Positions 51,451-56,233 of a stretch of DNA of 56,233 nt are shown piece by piece (position 1 is the stretch's first letter; every line of letters begins with the position of its first letter). This DNA comes from Candidatus Melainabacteria bacterium (GTDB lineage Bacteria > Cyanobacteriota > Vampirovibrionia > Obscuribacterales > Obscuribacteraceae). The DNA is taken from contig PLZS01000101.1 of the NCBI GenBank assembly GCA_003153555.1, forward strand, positions 75,814-132,046, read 5' to 3'. The notes below the pieces were generated by a model. It made no database searches. It saw only the letters and a list, made by a program, of their open reading frames with translations, and was not told the origin of the DNA. The position numbers and the translations under genes are program-made.

Positions 51451-53517
51451 ATGGCTCTAATCAAAAAGGAAATCGGCGAGTTACTTGTAGACAACGGTCT
51501 CATCACTGCAGATGAGCTAAAGATTGTTCAGCAAGAAAGAAGGAAGACCGGTGAACCGATCAGTTTAATTCTTTCCAGACTTGGGCTCGCAAACGAAACT
51601 CACTTGAAAAATGCTCTTGAACTACAGTTCAATTGCAATTACATCAGCCTTGCTAAAAACAAACCCGACTATGCCGCGATGGACCTACTGCCAGAAAAAT
51701 TGATCCGCCAGCATCAAGTGGTGCCTTTATCTCAAGATGGCACTGAACTCGTCATTGCCATGGTCAATCCAAACAATTTGATCGCTCTCGACGACATCAA
51801 ATACAGATTGAAAGGTATTCGCATCAAACCTATGGTTTGCACCGAAGACGATTTCCAGCACTTTATGGAAACAGTCTATGCTCACAAACAAGAGGAGTTA
51901 CATCAAGCCGGCGAGGCTCTGGCAGACCAGACATTCATCGAATCAGAAGTTGATTTGAGTACGCTCGATGTGATGTTCGAAAATGATGATGAGATCAACG
52001 ACCTTGACCTTGCGAAACAAGCTCAGGATGCTCCAATAGTGCATCTTGCCAATCAGATTCTGGCCAAAGCAATCAAGAAAAGATGCTCAGACATTCACAT
52101 CGAACCTCAAGACAAACATGTCACCGTGCGTTATCGCCTTGATGGCGTTCTGTTCGTCGACCGAAAGCTACCAAAAGCCGTCATGGCGGCGCTCGTTTCC
52201 AGATACAAAATCATGGCCGATTTGGACATTGCCGAAAGACGGCTGCCACAGGATGGTCGCATTCGAGTGCGCTTTTCAGGAAAAGATATTGATTTCCGCG
52301 TTTCATCGATTCCGAGCAAACATGGCGAAAAAGTAGTTATGCGTATTCTCGATAAAAGCACAACCACCCTCGGCCTCGAGAGTCTAGTTACCGACCCCGC
52401 CACCTTAGAGTTGGTGCGCGACATGGTCAGCAAGCCATACGGCATCATTTTCGTCACCGGACCAACAGGTTCCGGAAAAACAACAACGCTATACTCGGCA
52501 CTGGCTGAACGAAATACACCAGAAGTGAATATCGTCACAGCCGAAGACCCAATAGAATATGATATGCACGGTATCACCCAAGTTCAGGTGCTTCGAGAGA
52601 AAGGTTTAGATTTCGCTCGCATACTTCGTTCATTCTTGCGGCAAGATCCAGACATTATGCTTGTTGGTGAAACCCGGGATCGAGAAACTGCCAAAATAGC
52701 CGTGGAAGCGGCTCTCACTGGTCACCTTGTCTTCACAACATTGCACACAAATGACGCACCTGGTTGCATCACCAGATTAGCCGAAATGGAAGTGGACCCG
52801 TATTTGGTGGCATCTGCGACGATTGGCGTGATTGCTCAAAGATTGGTGCGTCGCATATGTAGCGAGTGCAGAGTCGAATGCGTTGCAGAGCGCACTACAC
52901 TGGAGTATTTAGGTCTAATAGAAAAGACTCAAGAACGTGTGTCTGAACCGATTGCTCAGTACTATCAACTTAATCTGAATGAGGATGGATTGCCAATTTT
53001 CGCCCACGGCACCGGATGCGATGCCTGCAATAATACCGGTTACAAAGACCGGGTCGGCGTTTTTGAAGTGATGAGACTAAACGATGAAATTCGAGAACTC
53101 GCCGCAAAGGGTTCGACGACATCGATGATCCGATTTGCCGCCAAGCAATCAGGGATGGTACCTTTGAAAGACTATAGCCTAAGGTTAGTCGGGCAAGGAC
53201 TAACGACGGCAGAAGAGGTGATTCGAGTCACCTTGGCTGACACCACAGGTGAAGATACTCTCTGCACTAAGTGTCGCAATCCGGTCGGCGACGATTTCAT
53301 TAAGTGCCCATTCTGCCAGCATGAACTTAAAACGTCCTGCACCAGATGCGGCACCATGCAACAAGAGGGATGGGCGAGTTGTCCCAAGTGCGGATTAACG
53401 AAAGAAGAAGCAAATCAAGAAATGTGCTGTCACGGCTGTGAGGCTGAAATTTCCGGTGATTGGCACATGTGCCCATACTGCCAGACACCGCGGCATCCGC
53501 TCGAACGCGTCAGTTAG
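51451..53517 (+). CDS. pilB: Type IV pilus extension ATPase PilB with C-terminal zinc ribbons
   Basis: 688 residues from the ATG at 51451 (preceded by AAGGAT); an upstream in-frame extension to 51382 is not supported. MshEN domain 1-150 (IGELLVDNGLITADEL, LILSRLGLANETHLKNALELQ), N2 domain (SDIHIEPQDKHVTVRYRLDG, RLPQDGRIRVRFS), Walker A GPTGSGKT at 337-344, Asp box TAEDPIEYDMHGI, Walker B LVGETRDRETA, His box GHLVFTTLHTNDA, and the zinc site CSECRVEC with CDACNNTGY. It hydrolyses ATP to drive pilus extension. From about 600 an extension with three cysteine pairs of knuckles follows (CTKC/CPFC, CTRC/CPKC, CHGC/CPYC), not part of usual PilB. pilT and pilC follow. Confidence 0.96.
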   Translation: MALIKKEIGELLVDNGLITADELKIVQQERRKTGEPISLILSRLGLANETHLKNALELQFNCNYISLAKNKPDYAAMDLLPEKLIRQHQVVPLSQDGTELVIAMVNPNNLIALDDIKYRLKGIRIKPMVCTEDDFQHFMETVYAHKQEELHQAGEALADQTFIESEVDLSTLDVMFENDDEINDLDLAKQAQDAPIVHLANQILAKAIKKRCSDIHIEPQDKHVTVRYRLDGVLFVDRKLPKAVMAALVSRYKIMADLDIAERRLPQDGRIRVRFSGKDIDFRVSSIPSKHGEKVVMRILDKSTTTLGLESLVTDPATLELVRDMVSKPYGIIFVTGPTGSGKTTTLYSALAERNTPEVNIVTAEDPIEYDMHGITQVQVLREKGLDFARILRSFLRQDPDIMLVGETRDRETAKIAVEAALTGHLVFTTLHTNDAPGCITRLAEMEVDPYLVASATIGVIAQRLVRRICSECRVECVAERTTLEYLGLIEKTQERVSEPIAQYYQLNLNEDGLPIFAHGTGCDACNNTGYKDRVGVFEVMRLNDEIRELAAKGSTTSMIRFAAKQSGMVPLKDYSLRLVGQGLTTAEEVIRVTLADTTGEDTLCTKCRNPVGDDFIKCPFCQHELKTSCTRCGTMQQEGWASCPKCGLTKEEANQEMCCHGCEAEISGDWHMCPYCQTPRHPLERVS

Positions 53518-53573
53518 TTATCCTAAGATAGTCGCTGCATCAAGCTACCCGACTTAAGAACAATTGGAGCGCA

Positions 53574-54704
53574 ATGCTAGAAATTCAAGAACTGCTTCAG
53601 CTCGTTTTTGACAGAGCCGCTTCCGACCTTCACCTAAAGGCGGGGCAACCCCCGATTATCCGCGTCGCCGGCAAATTGATCAAATCCACCCTCAACCCGC
53701 TCAGCAAAGATGAAGTGCAGCGCTTGATTTTTTCGATAATTACAACAGAGCAACGAAAGAGTCTGGAACAGAATTACGAATTAGATTGCAGTTTTGGATT
53801 GGATGGCATCGGTCGCTTCCGTGTCAACGTATATAAAGATCGAGGCTCGTATGCAGCCGCACTACGCGTAGTGGCAACAAGAATCCCGTCTTTGGACGAA
53901 TTGGGTCTGCCGCCGATTTGCAAGGAAATCACGCAGAAGCCCCGTGGCTTAATTTTGATCACCGGTGCGACTGGGCAAGGCAAGTCAACAACGCTGGCTT
54001 CGATGATTGATTGGATTAACGAAAATCGTTCCGAACATATTCTTACAATTGAAGATCCGATTGAATTTATCCATCAAAACAAACGCTCCATTCTCAGTCA
54101 AAGAGAGCTGGGACAAGATACCAAGAGCTTTGCCAACGCGCTTAAAGCCGCACTACGTGAGGATCCTGACGTAATTTTGGTTGGCGAGATGCGAGATCTT
54201 GATACCATTCACCTCGCTTTGACTGCAGCAGAAACCGGTCACCTTGTCTTTGGCACCGTGCACACATCGTCAGCCGCTCAAAGCATCGATCGGGTAATTG
54301 ACGTTTTTCCACCCGATCAGCAGCAACAAATCCGGATCATGCTCTCCAACGGGCTTGTGGCCATCGTCAGTCAGACACTGCTACCGCGACTGCAGGAGTC
54401 AGCTGGTGGCAATCCGGTCACGAAAGGACGAATTCTGGCCGCCGAGATTTTGCTGAACACACCTGCCATCGCTAACTTGATCAGAGAATCAAAGACGCCG
54501 CAAATTTACTCGACAATGCAAATGGGCGGAGCACTTGGAATGCAGACTCTGGAAGCATCGCTTGCCGGACTCGTCAAAAATGGATTGATTAGTATGTCCG
54601 AGGCTATGGCGAAAACTACTCGCCCTGAGGATTTAGAGCGATTGTTCAGCCCCGGACCAAAAACTCAAGCCACTCCAAATCGAAACTATGGCGGCAGGTT
54701 CTAA
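53574..54704 (+). CDS. pilT: Type IV pilus retraction ATPase PilT
   Basis: 376 residues. Typical PilT: SDLHLKAGQPPIIRVAGKL at the start, Walker A GATGQGKS at 131-138, Asp box LTIEDPIEFIH, Walker B LVGEMRDLDTI, His box GHLVFGTVHTSSA, and the C-terminal AIRNLIRE-type segment (AIANLIRESKTPQIYSTMQ). It powers pilus disassembly and so twitching. The Walker A loop differs from the usual GPTGSGKS (Pro to Ala, Ser to Gln) but still fits the GxxGxGKS pattern. pilC begins 3 bp after its stop. Confidence 0.96.
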   Translation: MLEIQELLQLVFDRAASDLHLKAGQPPIIRVAGKLIKSTLNPLSKDEVQRLIFSIITTEQRKSLEQNYELDCSFGLDGIGRFRVNVYKDRGSYAAALRVVATRIPSLDELGLPPICKEITQKPRGLILITGATGQGKSTTLASMIDWINENRSEHILTIEDPIEFIHQNKRSILSQRELGQDTKSFANALKAALREDPDVILVGEMRDLDTIHLALTAAETGHLVFGTVHTSSAAQSIDRVIDVFPPDQQQQIRIMLSNGLVAIVSQTLLPRLQESAGGNPVTKGRILAAEILLNTPAIANLIRESKTPQIYSTMQMGGALGMQTLEASLAGLVKNGLISMSEAMAKTTRPEDLERLFSPGPKTQATPNRNYGGRF

Positions 54705-54707
54705 GCG

Positions 54708-55934
54708 ATGGTGGATTTTACTTACAAAGTACGCGACTCACAAGGGCGCATCCAAGAATCTTTAGCCCAAGCTGATTCATCGGCTATCTTGAGAGCACGG
54801 TTGACATCACGTGGATTAGACGTCATTGAAATATCAGCTAAAGCTCCAGGCTTAAACTTCCGAGAACTTTGGGACAAAGCAAATGGACTTTTCGAAACCG
54901 TAGCCCTCAAGGACATGGTCGTTTTCTCAAGGCAGTTCGCCGCTATGGTCTCTGCTGGAGTTGCCATGCTACGCACTTTGACAATTATCGTTGACCAGTG
55001 TCAAAACAAGAAGATGAAACACACACTAGACGAAGTAAGGAAATCAGTCGAAGCGGGGTTGTCGCTTTCAGACGCCATGGCCAAGCATCCAGCCGTATTT
55101 GACAAGCTCTACGTCTCGATGGTGCGAGCTGGAGAGGCAGGCGGCATTCTCGCTGAGGTTCTAAAGCGGCTGGCCGATTTTCTGGAAGCTAGACAAAAGT
55201 TGAACACGAAGGTGCGTTCGGCCATGGTTTACCCGACAGTGGTATTGGCTGTAGCGGTGTTAGTGTTTTGGGCGATGCTGACATTCATATTGCCAATTTT
55301 CCAGGGGCTTTTCAAGAACGTCGGTGGAGAGTTGCCTGCTTACACCCAATTTTTGATTTTGCTCTCCGAGGCGATGCGCTCAATCTACATGGGCGTGTTT
55401 ATCATCTGTTGTATCGCCGGCGTCTACATGCTGAAAAGGTATTACAAAACCGAGCTAGGACAATTGCACATTGACGGAATCATGCTCAGCTTGCCCGGTT
55501 TCGGAGATTTGATCAAAAAAGTGGCGGTGGCTCGCTTCAGCAGAACCTTCGGAACCCTAATACGTGCCGGTGTGCCGATGCTGTCGGCTCTGGACGTGGT
55601 CAAAGACACCGCAGGGAACGCTGTGGTCGCCAAAGCTGTGGAGCGGGTTTACAACGAGGTCAGACAAGGCGGCAGTATTGCCAAACCGATGTCGAAGACA
55701 TCCGTCTTTCCGCCCATGGTCACCCAAATGGTGGCGGTAGGCGAAGAGACCGGTAAATTGGACGAGATGTTGTCAAAAGTGGCGGATTTCTATGACATGG
55801 AAGTCGAAAACGCGGTCGAAGCCCTCACTTCACTACTCGAACCAGTCATGGTCGTGGGCATAGGCGGCATCGTCGGATCGGTTGTAATCGGAATGTATCT
55901 GCCGATTTTTACGGTGATAAACCAGCTGCATTGA
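54708..55934 (+). CDS. pilC: Type IV pilus inner-membrane platform protein PilC
   Basis: 408 residues, close to the usual length. Two GspF domains: LKDMVVFSRQFAAMVSAGVAMLRTLTIIVDQ and VARFSRTFGTLIRAGVPMLSALDVVKDTAGN, with helices at about 170-200 (AMVYPTVVLAVAVLVFWAML), 215-240 and 375-400 (EPVMVVGIGGIVGSVVIGMYLPIF). It is the polytopic platform on which PilB and PilT act. N-terminal residues 1-50 give the cytoplasmic TFP-like segment (FTYKVRDSQGRIQESLAQADS). Last gene of the pilB-pilT-pilC run; a palindrome copy follows 24 bp later. Confidence 0.96.
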   Translation: MVDFTYKVRDSQGRIQESLAQADSSAILRARLTSRGLDVIEISAKAPGLNFRELWDKANGLFETVALKDMVVFSRQFAAMVSAGVAMLRTLTIIVDQCQNKKMKHTLDEVRKSVEAGLSLSDAMAKHPAVFDKLYVSMVRAGEAGGILAEVLKRLADFLEARQKLNTKVRSAMVYPTVVLAVAVLVFWAMLTFILPIFQGLFKNVGGELPAYTQFLILLSEAMRSIYMGVFIICCIAGVYMLKRYYKTELGQLHIDGIMLSLPGFGDLIKKVAVARFSRTFGTLIRAGVPMLSALDVVKDTAGNAVVAKAVERVYNEVRQGGSIAKPMSKTSVFPPMVTQMVAVGEETGKLDEMLSKVADFYDMEVENAVEALTSLLEPVMVVGIGGIVGSVVIGMYLPIFTVINQLH

Positions 55935-55957
55935 GCAAACTCCCGGCTCAGTCCCAA

Positions 55958-55985
55958 GAATTTTTACCGATATCGGTAAAAATTC
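55958..55985. repeat. Dispersed palindrome copy 7
   Basis: Perfect 28-bp palindrome, core ACCGATATCGGT with T5/A5 and GAA/TTC ends; 24 bp after the pilC stop. Confidence 0.95.
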
Positions 55986-56041
55986 AAGGGTGATTTTGCA
56001 AGACAGTCTTATAAACAGCTTAGATTGGAACTCAATAGGAA

Positions 56042-56060
56042 CTCAATTAGCTTAATTGAG
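56042..56060. repeat. CTCAATTA inverted repeat, candidate operator
   Basis: Inverted repeat CTCAATTA-GCT-TAATTGAG. A related CTCAATTGAG occurs at 49531-49540 before the pilus cluster. Either could bind a dimeric regulator; AT-rich composition makes chance occurrence plausible. Confidence 0.3.
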
Positions 56061-56138
56061 GCGGTTACGGCATAATGATTGTCTGTATTCGTTCTTTTTG
56101 TTTTACAATCTGGCTTATACCCCTACAATAAGAAAACT

Positions 56139-56233
56139 GTGGTTGACGATAACGTGATAGTGAGCAAAGACAGCTTGCAAGCAAAACAAGCCGCCGTGGG
56201 CCAGGCAAATGGACCCAAAGCCGAAGTTGGTAA
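56139..56233 (+). CDS. Possible start of a further gene, cut by the window edge
   Basis: An open frame with GTG codons at 56139, 56154 and 56160 (VVDDNVIVSKDSLQAKQAAVG) runs off the end. The composition is plausible for a protein start, and the upstream gap fits a promoter, but there is no strong ribosome-binding site and only about 31 codons are visible. Confidence 0.35.
   Translation, partial: MVDDNVIVSKDSLQAKQAAVGQANGPKAEVG

Noticed and set aside
4291..55985. The ACCGATATCGGT palindromes as ordinary rho-independent terminators
   Set aside because: The T-run precedes and the A-run follows the GC core, opposite to a terminator, and the pairing is symmetric down to the centre. Kept as an unexplained element instead.

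Overview
The window is about 56 kb of gene-dense bacterial chromosome with no rRNA or tRNA gene, phage module, intact insertion sequence or CRISPR array that I can see. It suggests a diderm, pilus-bearing bacterium: many signal peptides, type IVa pilus motors, Tad-type minor pilins, an envelope HtrA protease, and an MBOAT polymer-acetylation operon. The OmpR-family regulator and the PAS/GAF sensor style recall Cyanobacteriota, so a non-photosynthetic sister lineage (Vampirovibrionia/Melainabacteria, Obscuribacterales-like) is my best guess. This is inference only; there is no rRNA to test it.

Layout. 1-3.2 kb: end of an arginyl/leucyl-tRNA-protein transferase, then dxs and a small membrane protein. 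3.4-7.8 kb: secreted or anchored proteins (Thr-rich, SGNH-like, TPR, coiled-coil). 7.9-15.3 kb, minus strand: a large VIT/vWA protein, a zinc-ribbon protein, a Tad-like block (TadG-vWA plus two TadE-like proteins) and a degenerate GGDEF protein. 15.6-19.8 kb, minus strand: a receiver/PAS/GAF sensor that stops where a GGDEF domain would begin, a glycine-zipper envelope protein and a YtxH-like protein. 20.2-24.5 kb: CHASE2 histidine kinase, NarL-type regulator and a secreted protein that shares three sequence blocks with the VIT/vWA protein. 24.6-35.8 kb: amino-acid permease, dnaX, acyP, an HTH/J-like protein, then der-plsY-htrA-response regulator. 36.2-42.9 kb: an MBOAT acyltransferase with three tandem, translationally coupled SGNH/DltD-like paralogues, a PDZ protein and a SUI1-fold protein. 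43.1-49.4 kb: a transposase-derived-looking regulator, the nickel-pincer-cofactor genes larC-larE-larB, and hypothetical proteins. 49.9-56 kb: type IV pilus genes: an ATPase-less PilB paralogue, PilB with a zinc-ribbon tail, PilT and PilC.

Three signals stand out. (1) A perfect or near-perfect palindrome with core ACCGATATCGGT occurs seven times, only between genes and mostly just 3' of a gene. (2) The CHASE2 kinase/NarL regulator operon and the distant VIT/vWA gene are linked twice: by shared protein blocks (RWDFAPN, TNMGxYV, PIxRDxR) and by near-identical 12-bp palindromes (GGGGTWTACCCC) upstream of both. This is my candidate for an undescribed regulated envelope system. (3) Several genes look like re-purposed or decayed family members: PilB without ATPase, a GGDEF without its signature, a SUI1 protein fused to a phosphatase-like domain without its P-loop, and a zinc-ribbon/winged-helix protein resembling a transposase that lost its catalytic core.

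Several start codons were moved from the longest open frame to an internal start with a better ribosome-binding site. All functional calls rest on reading motifs by eye; no database search was run.
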